From Immersiella caudata (lineage: Eukaryota; Ascomycota; Sordariomycetes; Sordariales; Lasiosphaeriaceae), in NCBI GenBank assembly GCA_030512335.1, contig JAULSU010000002.1:1550001-1614000 (forward strand): 64,000 nt of DNA. Reading direction: 5' to 3'. Shown piece after piece: positions 44,079-54,475 of this stretch. The stretch's first letter is position 1. Each line of letters begins with the position of its first letter. A model generated the notes under the pieces. The model ran no database searches. It was given only the letters and a program-made list of their open reading frames with translations, and was not told the DNA's origin. Both the position numbers and the translations under genes were made by a program.

Positions 44079-46996
44079 ATGAGGATCGGCTGTCTCCAGT
44101 TCGCCCCTCAGGTCGGCGATGTCTCCAACAACCTGAACCGCGCGGATGCCTGTCTTTCCAAGGCAGATCCGATGGAGTTGGACAACTTGGATCTCCTAAT
44201 CTTGCCTGAGATGGCATTTAGCGGCTACAACTTCAAGTCCCTGGAACAGATCATGCCATTCCTCGAACCGTCGGGCTCCGGAATCAGCGCACTGTGGGCC
44301 CGCACCACGGCTTTGAAGGTATGTGCGATTGCTGTCGTTTCTTGCCCGTTTAGTCCTTTACCCCATTGTCTCAAGAGGTCTGAGGAGGAAACCTCCTGAG
44401 ACATGCAAATACTGTCCTAGAATGGAAGTTAGTAGCTGACATCGACCACTAGTACGACTGTATCGTGGCCGTCGGGTACCCTGAAAAGGTGGACTCGTCA
44501 CGCCAACGCAGATTCTCTGCGCCTCGGTACTACAATTCGCTTATCATGGTGAACGGCGATGGTGAGACATTGGCAAACTACCGGAAGTCCTTCCTTTATT
44601 ACACCGACGCTACTTGGGCATCGGAGGGAGACGGTTTCTTTGGGGGAGACATCGACAGCCTCGGACAAGTTGCTATGGGGATCTGTATGTCCCCCAAATA
44701 TTTATGTGCATTGTTTCAGGTCAACTAACCTACCACTCTAGGCATGGACATCAAGTAGGGAGCATCTTCAAACCTTGAGATCGTTATGTTGACACTACAC
44801 AGCCCTTACAGATTTGAAACACCATGGAACACCTATGAGTTTGGTTTCCACATCCTCGAGGTCGAGGCGAACCTTGTCATACTCTCCATGGCATGGTTGA
44901 CCCAGGAAGACCCGTCTTCATTCACTCCCTTCACCCAAGAGCCTGATATGGAAACAATTAGCTACTGGGTCCAGAGACTCGAGCCGGTTGTGAGGAAGGA
45001 GCAAAAAGACGAAATCATCGTTGTCTTCTGCAACCGTTGCGGAATAGAAGACGACGTGGTCTATGCCGGCACCAGCGCCGTCGTTGGTATCAAGAACGGC
45101 GAGGTGTCTGTTTACGGTCTTCTCGGGCGAGGCGTCAAAGAGTTGCTGATTGTCAATACGGATCTTCCTCCGTTTGCGAAGCTCATGAGCCGCGAAAAGG
45201 TCTCCGAACCGGCACCTGAGCCCTCGCCACAACCTGCAGTGGTACCTGTCCCACCATCAATGGTATCACCAGCAAAAGTATCGCCCACGAAAGAACGACT
45301 CAGCAGGCTACCCGAGGCAGATGAGCCTCTTGAAGAATCTACCACCACCGCTATGTCAAGTCCAGCCAGCACATCGGATTCGTACACGGTCCATGGTCGT
45401 CCTGCGAAGCCCTCCAGTGGGACGACTCCAATGACCCAAGTCGGGCCTCCCATGCCTATCATAAGTCGGTCACCACGTTTCGATCGGGAGCATGAAAGAG
45501 GTGACACGCACGGCGAAGATTATAGTGGTTATGGCGGACACTCTCATCGTCGGCCATCGGAAACCCCAGATGCGTCGGTCCCTTCAACACAGGTATCCAT
45601 GCGGCCGAAGCTGGCAATCACTACCGGCTCCATCTCCCCTCCTGCTGTGTCAGCAAAGGTCCGCCCTACCATCGCAGATCTCTGCACGCCGCCGATGACG
45701 GCGCTTGACGAAGCTCCAATGACGGCCATTGACGACATCCCGATGTCTGCCTTCCCAACGCGGTACGGATTCTCAAGGCACCATCCTCCACCGTTCCCTC
45801 CAACAGCTAATCTAATTACCCCTGAAGAGCCCACATGGCCGGTAGCAGATTTCAAAAGGAACCTCGCGACATCTACTCTCCATTCTCCCCAAAGGCAGAC
45901 AGATGAGATTGATGCACCGGTTCTACAGGCACCACCGAGACCCAGAGGGCGCCTAGACCACCCGAGGTTAGTGGATACAAAGCCAACAGCCAACCCACAG
46001 GTTCTTGGCGAAGATGTGCAAGCCCTTAGAGTTGCGGTTGGACAAGCTGGCTTGCCTTTGGATATACCTGCCCGGCCGGAAGCTCCCAAATCTCGAAACG
46101 CAAGTCGGGATGCAAGCAGAAATGGAAGGAGGAACGAGAGCAGGGAATCATGCAGAGCCCCAGCGAGCAGGGACTCAAGCAGAGCCAGAAGCAGAAACGC
46201 AAGTAGGAATGGAAGTAGGTGTCCGAGTAGAGACCAGAGCAGAGATCAGAGCAGAGAGCCAAGCAGAGAACCCAGTAGGGAGCCCAGCCGAAACCCGAGT
46301 CGAGGCCCAAATAGGCACCAGAGTAGGGAAGCGAGCTTGACACGAGAGAATGAGAGGCTACCTTCATACAGCCACGGGATATTGCACTCGGAGCCAGTCA
46401 GAGGACGCTCCAGTTCATCGAGGGCAAAATCCGCGAGCCCAGCTAGACACAACAGCGACGCACACCGAGACAGGCACTCTGAAAGTCACAACGCCGCCAA
46501 GAAGCTCCTCTCCTCCTTCAAAGATACGATCCCCATCGCTATAAGCTCCAGCCTCCTCGAGACGGAGCCTGATGGGGTTGAAATCTCACTGGATCCTCCC
46601 ACTCAGCGACCCGCAACGAGCCTAGGCCACAGAAGAAGTCGCTCTGCCTCAACCTCGTCCGGACACCCCAAGCACATACCACCACCAGTGCCCAGCCGCT
46701 CCCGGTTCACCGCCGATTTCTCCGCAACTTGGTCGGCTCAGAGACACAAAGAGTCGGATCTGCAGCGCAGAAATGGCAGCGGTATGCACACCGTCTCCTC
46801 ATTCGAGTCTATCGTACCCGGCTTCCGGCCACCTGTGGTTCCGCAAGACGAAGCATTCCTGGGTCGGACGTCGGTCAGAGCTGAGAGCTGGAGGCAGAAG
46901 AGGGTTCCTCCTCCTAGGCGTACAATGTCCAGTGACAACATATACGCGGGACGTAACGGGCCGGCAGAGCGAGTGCAGCCGACCTTCTTCTTTTGA
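44079..46996 (+). CDS. Protein N-terminal amidase (Nta1) paralogue 1 with Ser-Arg-rich tail
   Basis: Four exons, 44079-44318, 44453-44684, 44742-44754 and 44803-46996, encode 892 residues. The nitrilase-fold domain (about 1-300) has the catalytic triad Glu44 (LPEMAFSG), Lys125 (NYRKSFLY) and Cys158 (GICMDINPY). The last motif spans three exons, and the Cys codon itself is split T|GC around intron 2. Nta1 deamidates N-terminal Asn and Gln, feeding the Arg/N-degron pathway; the motif after the Cys (NPYRFETPW) is specific to that subgroup. From about 310 on, the protein is disordered and rich in Pro and Ser, and residues 591-675 are an SRxx tetrapeptide array. Yeast Nta1 ends near 457, so the tail is extra. 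Copy 2 starts 7 kb downstream on the same strand. Confidence 0.88.
46088..46344 (+). repeat. In-gene SRxx (12-nt) repeat array
   Basis: The reading frame codes for about 20 imperfect units of Ser-Arg-x-x, such as SRNASRDASRNG and SRDQSRDQSREPSREPSREP. The underlying DNA shows a 12-nt period (AGCAGAGAxCCx). It lies in the disordered tail of NTA1 paralogue 1. Confidence 0.85.
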
Positions 46997-47331
46997 GGAA
47001 GGGGATTGCTGCCGGTATTCGTGTCAGTGTAGGCGCCGGTGCTGTTCCCCTCTGACGCCAAGGTAGCGCTTCGGGGATTCCGATACGGGGTTGGTGGTTG
47101 TTGTCTGCTTGCTGGCTTTACGGGTTGGCTCTGTTCTTGTTGGTAAGATTTGTAATTGAATGGACTAGGCAAGACAGGGACACGATACATGGAAGGACAG
47201 AGATGAACGGGATGAAAGATATGGCTCAAGATTGATACCAGGTTGGCAGTTTGATATTTCGAAAGCGGGCGCTGTGAGGTACGGCATATCGATCTTGGGT
47301 TTCCCCTGGTTCAGTGTTGACAGAAGATAAA
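46997..47331. other. Short intergenic region
   Basis: 335 bases between the convergent ends of NTA1 paralogue 1 and the small membrane-protein gene. Nothing recognised. Confidence 0.5.
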
Positions 47332-48078
47332 TTATGATGTATTTCTCTTCTCCCCCCACTCTATTTTGTCTATCCGGGTCGCACAAGAGAGCCGATTCAA
47401 GTAATCGGTTGCTGGCTCCAAAGGGTTTTTGATTTGTAAACTGCGTGCTGGCTCTGGCGGCGGTATTATTGATGGTACTGGATAGACCGAAAGCCTGGTC
47501 ACAAGTTGGTGTCTTCCAGTGAGATGCCGCTGACTCGACGAAATGGACCGAAGATTATTCTGACTCGATGAAGGCGTATGAAAACCTGACCGGGTCGACG
47601 ACGCTGATCGAAGAGGGTGTTGGCTCGACGAGATACAGTGGAGGCTAGCGGGTGTGTTTGGTCGTTCCGGCAAGGGAATTTTTGGTGGCGGAACACTAAC
47701 CCAGGGCTCACCAGCGGGGTTGAGATATTCGCCCGGGTTGAGATACTCCCCTAACCTTATCACGCGTGCTTGTCGAGGGGGGACTAAGCACCTGGCTGCC
47801 CTTATAGGTTCCGGCAACTTGATGAGGTTGTCCTCTTGGGTTTGGAGATCTGGGGGTTTGGGGGTTTCGGTGCCGGTGGAGGGTGGCTCGGGGGCGGGTT
47901 GGCCCCATGGTGGTCGGATAGCTACTGCGGTTGTTCGTTCTGGATCGGGAAGTTGTTGTTGGACATGTAGGTCTCGGAGTAAGACGGTGATCGCTATGGC
48001 GCTGAGTGAGAGGAAGGTTATGACTCCCACGACAAGACCGCCTAGCCCAGTGGTTTCCATTAGCGGGGTTGAGGACAT
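47332..48078 (-). CDS. Small predicted single-pass membrane protein, family unknown
   Basis: A single open frame of 248 codons from the ATG at 48078 (an ATG at 48060 is also possible). One hydrophobic segment near the N-terminus (GLVVGVITFLSLSAIAITVLL, about residues 13-33) follows a short polar start. The remaining 210 residues are Pro/Ser-rich and look disordered. They include two tandem copies of GEYLNP, encoded by an 18-nt repeat at 47717-47752, and three spaced SSSQ/ISSSQ units. I recognise no family. The arrangement is that of a small type I or III surface or organelle-membrane protein. It sits between the two NTA1 paralogues on the opposite strand. A longer reading start (48237) is open but without support. 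Confidence 0.5.
   Translation of the reverse strand: MSSTPLMETTGLGGLVVGVITFLSLSAIAITVLLRDLHVQQQLPDPERTTAVAIRPPWGQPAPEPPSTGTETPKPPDLQTQEDNLIKLPEPIRAARCLVPPRQARVIRLGEYLNPGEYLNPAGEPWVSVPPPKIPLPERPNTPASLHCISSSQHPLRSASSTRSGFHTPSSSQNNLRSISSSQRHLTGRHQLVTRLSVYPVPSIIPPPEPARSLQIKNPLEPATDYLNRLSCATRIDKIEWGEKRNTS
47717..47752 (-). repeat. 18-nt tandem duplication coding GEYLNP twice
   Basis: Two adjacent 18-nt units differ at a few bases and both read GEYLNP in the minus-strand frame of the small membrane protein. Confidence 0.8.
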
Positions 48079-51034
48079 TGATGAGGGGTGGAATGATTCC
48101 CTAGAGTTGGGAGAGGCAGTTAAGACATGGATGTGTGGATATTTCAATAAAAAACCTCCGACGCATGGCGAGATATCGCGGAGGCAGGACAAGGCATAGC
48201 GGGACGTGTCGGAATATGTTGGTGATAAGGTATGCAAACGAGTTATATTTCATGTTACGATTGAGCAAGCGCATGTATTTTTTCCCTCCTGACTGGTTAC
48301 GTTACAGAAGAAAGAGGTGATGTGACGAAGGGAGTTCAGACTCACGGGGCTCAAACGAGGGAGTGATATGTGAGGTTCAGTGACAGGAGCTGTGGTGGGA
48401 GACGTGTGTTTGGAGGTGGTTTGGAATGCCGCTGGCCGGTAGTGGAGAGGCAAACTGCATGAGGTGCCCCTTTTTCCGTGCCTGGCTGAGCTGGTGTAAG
48501 TTTTGGGGAGAGGGCGCGCGGATCGACTGGTGGTACTTCAGTTGACCGGAGCAACATCCATCTTCAATTCTCTTTGGTTACCCACATGGACCTGAGATGG
48601 GCGGAGAGCTTCAGTGAGAGGGGATATACCCCTTTTTAACCAAGAAAAAGCGCGCAGGTAGATTCTCCTACCTAACTTGGAAGGTTGAGAGGCTGAGGAA
48701 TTCATTCAGTGCCTTTCTCCATCAAACGACTTCCATGCATGGTTGGTATGAAGGAGGTTAAGTGGGAGAGTGATGGAATGGATGGCGGTGGAAGACTTCT
48801 GGAAGAAACGACTTGGGGGGGGGGGGGGGGTTAAACTGGAAGAAGCCTCAGGACCTAGGTGTTGGTAGCGGCACAGATCCAGCAGTCGATGATTTTGTGT
48901 GTTGACACCATCATACCTGCTCCTTCGAATCTCTTCCACATAAAGAGCTTTCTTTTTTTCTCACAAAGACTAAAATTAACATGTCAAAAGCACCGCTGCG
49001 GGATACATCGATTCCATGCTGTGTGATCATGTTGAGGTTTAAAAATGGAGCGCGGGTTCAGCTTCCAGCGCTGGGTACAGGTGCCTGTCTGCCGCAGTCG
49101 GCGCTCGCAGGGCCCCTGACTGAGGCATGCACAATGCACCTCGACAAACACAACGATGCCATTGGACAATCCGCGGCAGGGAGTGCAAGCTTTTGCCGCC
49201 GTCACAAACACCTTCACTGCGACGAACTCGGATGCTTTTTTGGCACTTGGCTTTGTCGGACTCGAAGACGGGGAGAGTGAGCACACCGCTTGGTCGCCCT
49301 TCGAGCGGGCTTGGAATATTCGCTTTAGTTTGTTTGGAACGTTTTCTCGATAGCATTCAGTTAGACTGGTTATGTCGTTGGTCGACGAGCCTGCGACCTC
49401 AACGATGGCCACCCCCACTTTTCGACACCTTTGCATGAAGTACCGATCTCGAATTGCAGAGTCGTCAAACCATGTGCCTTCCCCGAACGCTCGAAGCAGC
49501 AGCCACGCCATGAAGGAAGGACAACATCACCAGTCTGAACTGAATTTGAGGCCTTGCCTTTTCCCTATGTCAGACCGACAGTGGGTTCCCAAACAATTGG
49601 TCGACGCTTGAGTCCGACGGTGCGGATGAAGTTGCGACAATAGAAAGGCTGTCATCACTATTATGGAGGAATGGAGTGTTGGGAATGCGGTCGCCGCTAT
49701 GCGGCCAACTCTAGCAGCGTTGCAGGCAAGGATCCGTCGACCCGTTTCTTCATCACCACGACATGGATCCGGCACGATATATTGGACGGTTGTTTTGTCA
49801 TGGCATACCGTGCTTTGACGAATTGCCAGTGCAGCGCCCGTCTGCCGTTGGCTTCCATCACATCTCGCTCGCCACGAGATTGGACCGTCATCCCACAAAA
49901 CCGCGTCGCCCTTGCCGGCCCAGAACGGTCAGAGCATTGAGAGCCTGCCACGCCCACGCTCCCCACCCCTCCAGCCCCTCCCCCGAACAAGCGCAGGATT
50001 CACCCACCTGCATGTGCAGATCTGCTTTCGCCCAATCACCTCCGCTGGCCTTGACGAGAGATCCAACCCATTCGCGCGTTTCATTGGACGGAGATTGAAT
50101 TCAATGCCCCACGGGCTGGAATCCTGGGGCAGATCTCAGCCTGCGGCGCGTATTTTCGCTTTGTGGGAACCACACTGGACTCCCGACCGCTCTTCCAGCT
50201 CAGAGCAAGCCCCTCTCACAAGGCGAGAGGCGTGATCCTGGGCTGCACCTCTACGCTGGAAGCGGCTTCGGGTCCATGAAACATCCGTGGAACGGTGCGA
50301 GGACGGTGTGTTGGTGCACCTCGACACTGTACCGGCCCTCTAACACCGGTTTTGTCGACAGTGTCGAGCAGGTCGGCGTGGAAATGCAGGCGTTCTTCAA
50401 CGCATGAATCCTGCGTGCTTCAAAGACATGTTGGGGTCTCTCAGGATTCAAGATGTCATCGCAGCTTCTTTTCGTCTTTTTTTCTCCATTGGGACCCAAA
50501 TGGACGGCCAGAAGTCACTGGTAGGATGCAGCAGCGAGGCTGCACATATCACGTACAGTGTCGGGCTCTAGGGGGGCTGGCAGGGCAAGTGCTGCGAACC
50601 ATGGAGTTCGGAACAGGGGAGACGGCGCTTAAGATACCTGGCGCCATTCATCCTTCGCCCGCCGCCCGATCCGGCAGCTTGGGCACATTCCCAACAGCAG
50701 GAACAAATATCGCTTGTCCTCCCACCCGCGCCTAAGGCGTTGCTGCTGACGCTGTTGCTCTTGCTGCCCCGCCGACCTACACGGCCCTCACCCCTTCGCC
50801 GCGGAAGAGCACGTCGATTTCCAACAGCTTCAGCCATGGTTGTTGGGCGCGACCTCTAGACAATTGCCCTCGGATCCGTTCAGAGGGCAAACCGGCACCG
50901 GCGCACCGACCGAGGAGGACGGTTAGGTTACGCGGAGGACGGACCCACGAGACTGGTGCAAGCGAATGCTAGACGGGTGAACTGTGGGGGCCGCGGTTGC
51001 TACTTTCTCGACCCGTCAGGCCGGCATCACCACC
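48079..51034. other. Gene-poor stretch of 3 kb before NTA1 copy 2
   Basis: No supportable gene on either strand. A run of 16 G lies at 48815-48830. The minus-strand ORF at 48,984-49,511 has an unlikely Cys-rich composition. The region nearest 51,034 is promoter and leader of paralogue 2. Confidence 0.5.
48815..48830 (+). repeat. Homopolymer run of 16 G
   Basis: Sixteen consecutive G bases lie in non-coding DNA between ACTT and TTAAAC. The exact length may be a sequencing uncertainty. Confidence 0.9.
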
Positions 51035-54000
51035 ATGAAGATCGCATGTCTGCAGTTTGCGCCCCAGGTTGGCGATATTGACAACAATCTCAACCGTGCC
51101 GACTCCGTGCTCAACAAGGCCAGCGCCGAGGATCTTGCTGACCTCGACCTCCTTGTGCTGCCCGAGTTGGCCTTCTCTGGTATGCGCTCTCACTTGTATC
51201 CAAAGCGGTCCACCACGGTCTCGTTGTCGACGGTTAACATCTACCCTCCTAGGCTACAACTTCAAGTCGTTACGAGAAATCTCGCCTTTTCTCGAACCCC
51301 CAGGATCTGGCATCAGCTCTCTATGGGCTCGCACAACGGCGCTCAAACATGACTGCACAGTCGTCGTTGGCTACCCCGAGAAGGTGGATGTCACTGCAAA
51401 GTGGCCAGCCTCTCCCGAGTACTACAACTCAGCCCTCGTTGTCAGCCCTGACGGCGAGACCATCGCAAACTATAGGAAGTCATTCCTGTATTACACCGAT
51501 GAGACATGGGCTTTGGAAGGCAAGGATGGCTTCTTTCGGGGCCGCATCCCGGGGCTAGGGAGGGTCGCCCTAGGAATCTGCATGGACCTCAAGTATGTCC
51601 TGTTCCCTGGCCTTGGCGCTGAGCTGACTGACCGTTCGATAGCCCGTACAAGTTTGAAGCACCGTGGGATGCCTTCGAATTCGGCCTGCACGTGCTTGAC
51701 GCAGCCGCCAATGTGGTCATTCTGACTATGGCATGGCACACTCACGAAGACACTCGCCTCTACAGCCGCAGGCCCCAAGAACCAGACCTCGACACCCTTG
51801 TGTACTGGGTACAGCGACTTGAGCCACTTATCGCGGCGAAAAGGGAAGAGGAAGTCATCGTGATTTTTTGCAACAGGACCGGCACCGAGGACGAGGTAAT
51901 GTACACGGGTACTAGTGCGGTTCTTGGGATCCGAAGAGGCGAGGTTTACGTCTATGGACTGCTCGGCCGTGGCGTGAAGGAGCTCCTTGTGGTTGATACC
52001 AGCAAGCCTCCTGTGAGCAAGCTTAGCGACGCCGAAACGGTGGAGGGTGAAGAGACCCAGGGGCAGGAGACAGGATACGACCCCGAAAACGATCTTGCCG
52101 AGGCTCAGGATGAAGCCGCCGAACCCATCTCGATCCAGCTTGCAGCTGAGCGTCAATCACACAAGCCCCCCGTCTTGAACGTTGAGCCTGAAATCCTCTC
52201 GCCGCTCTCACCTGTCGGGCCATTCTCGCCGACGATATCGATGGCACCATTTTCGCCGACCTCGCCGACCGACCCGTTCTCTCCCATGTCTCCCGTTGGG
52301 CCATTTTCTCCAGTGGCACCCCTCGATCTTCGTTGGGCGTCGACGCCGCATGGTATGGAAGCCGTCTTAGAAGAGCCTGGGTCGCCGGTGCGGCTGCATA
52401 TGCCGTCTAGACCATTCTCAGGGGAGCCAACCTCCATCGACGATGCGATCATGGGCAGCAAGCTACCCGAAGTACCGGCACTAGCAGATGCTTTACAAGT
52501 CCCACAGAAACACCGTGGTCTTCCGAAATTGGTGATACCGGCATCGCCCTGGCGATTCAACCGACGCTCCAGCCCATTCCCCCTGAATGTTCCGGGCGGA
52601 TCGCAACCCCAGGTCTTGACAGGCAAGGTTGCCATGACGCCCATCACGGCGTTTGACATTGATAGCGCCTGGGAGTCTGCGGGGGTATCAGCAAGGTTTC
52701 CTCACCCTCCGAATGGGAGCTGGAGGGGGTCACAAGCCGCTCGAAGTGCTATCGTGCCTTTACCAGTTCAGAAGCAAGAGCCAGTCAGGTCGCAGTCAAT
52801 CAAGTCCTCACGCTCTTTGGAGCGGAAGTACCGCACAGTGTATTCTCCCGAATCGCCAAAGGCTTTGGTCTACAAGAAAGATGAGAAGTCGGCGGTTGAG
52901 GAGACGGAAAAACCAGCACTGCGCTTGGAGACTGGAGAAAAGCCCGCATTGCGGGTGGAGATCCCGGAAACCCCAGAAGACGAGGAGAGGCCAGAGTTGC
53001 AGGCAGTATGGAAGAGAGAGGAGCTCGAGGAAAGATGGAAGAGGACTGAAGAAGAGAGGGAACCCCACCCCAACGAGCAACTAAGCGAATTAGCAATCAC
53101 GCTGTCGGGTTTGGGTATTGTCGATACACGGCCCAGCTCGACATTTACGCTACCCATTGCTTACCAGCCAGAGAAACCGGAAAGTCCTTGCCCCGATAGG
53201 CCCTTCTCACCAAAGTCACGCAACATTTCGCGCAATGCAAGCCGCGCAAGCATACCCGGCGCGGTAGACCCGGTGCTGGGAGAGAGAGCTGCGAGTCTTT
53301 CCAGAGGCTCCATTCCCATCAGCGTGAGCCCAAGCATATTCGACAGGGCGCCGTCAGTACCGCCTCCAGCCCCTAGCGCCATCGGAAGTAGCATCGGCAG
53401 CGGAATCGGCAGCGGGACGGATCTATCATCAGCGATTGGAATCATTAGGCCAGGAAGCCGTGTCGGCCACCGGCTGGGCTCACTTCCAAGGGGGCCGAGG
53501 CGGCGCTCGTTTGACGGCAAAAACAACATCAGAAGTCGATCCCTACCCAGCGTTGGTTTTGAAGAACCAGCGATAATCAAGCCCCGGCTCCGGAGCGCAA
53601 GCATTGTCGGGCAGCAAGGCGATGGCGGCCGTCGGCCAAGGTCCCTCCTTCGATTTTCCATCTCCACCTCGAGCCCGCTGAAGGAAGCCCCAGAGCAGAG
53701 TTTCCGGCGCCCTCGCTCCGGCCAGCAGCGTATGGCCAGCAGCGAGCCTGGGCCGCGTCCGCGAAATGTGAGCCGAGGGAGGCAACCCGGCGCCAGAGGA
53801 ACCTCACAGGAGCGATCTGATTCGGTTGGCCTAAAGAGAAGCGAAGTTTCACGGCGACGCTCGGTGCAGAAGAACCGGTCGTCTTCCGCGGCCGGAGATT
53901 ATGAAACCGCCACCTTACCAGACGGATCTGTAGTAGCAGTCGACCCTTATTACGTCCCAGGAGAAAACGAGGTCATTAGAACTGTCACAGTGGCGGCGGA

Positions 54001-54475
54001 CAATCCACGAAACAGCGTCACTAGTTCTCCTCGCGTGTCACCCCCTATTCTACAACCGAAGAAGGCTCGCGAGACGTCAAGACCGGGTTGGAAGAACCCC
54101 TACGATATCACCCTGCAGCCCTTCTCGACGCCCCCGCTGGCAAAAGCACTTGCCGCGGGGGATCTAGTTCCAGCGAGCTCGGTGTCACCGTTTGAGAACA
54201 GTCCTGGGCCTTTGACGCCAAAGTTCTTAATGACGACACCGGAACCGATGATAATACTCCCCACTTCTGCGACATTGCCGCAGCCAGGGGCTACTCTGGG
54301 GAACTATGGACAGGATGTAATATCTCCAACCATTTCCAAAGCTGTGGATGGCGAGGATGGCTTGTCGAAGAAGAATGCCTGTAGCAATGGTGTTGGTGTG
54401 GTGAGGGAGTTATCAAAAAGTAGCGGTGCGGGGTTGCCAGAGGAGACAGCGGTGAGTGCCGTCTCTTCGTGGTGA
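51035..54475 (+). CDS. Protein N-terminal amidase (Nta1) paralogue 2 with long disordered tail
   Basis: Three exons, 51035-51179, 51253-51592 and 51643-54475, encode 1105 residues. The triad is Glu44 (LPELAFSG, just before intron 1), Lys124 (NYRKSFLY) and Cys158 (GICMDLNPY, split N codon at intron 2). The first 80 residues differ from paralogue 1 at 20 positions by my count. Only one intron position (AA|C of Asn162) is shared; copy 1 has two others and copy 2 has a private one. The tail from about 310 is longer and different: a PFSP-type repeat at about 348-390, acidic and Glu-rich stretches at about 560-640, and RxxS-rich basic patches further on. Family function is N-terminal Asn/Gln deamidation; whether both copies are active, or differ in partners through their tails, is unknown. 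Confidence 0.88.
52195..52325 (+). repeat. In-gene PFSP-type repeats
   Basis: The frame reads SPLSPVGPFSP, MAPFSPTSP, TDPFSPMSP and VGPFSPVAP: about four units of 8 to 10 residues with regular Ser-Pro sites. They sit at the start of the disordered tail of NTA1 paralogue 2. Confidence 0.85.

Noticed and set aside
48984..49511. 175-codon minus-strand ORF before NTA1 copy 2
   Set aside because: High Cys content without a pattern, overlapped by other long frames; treated as non-coding.
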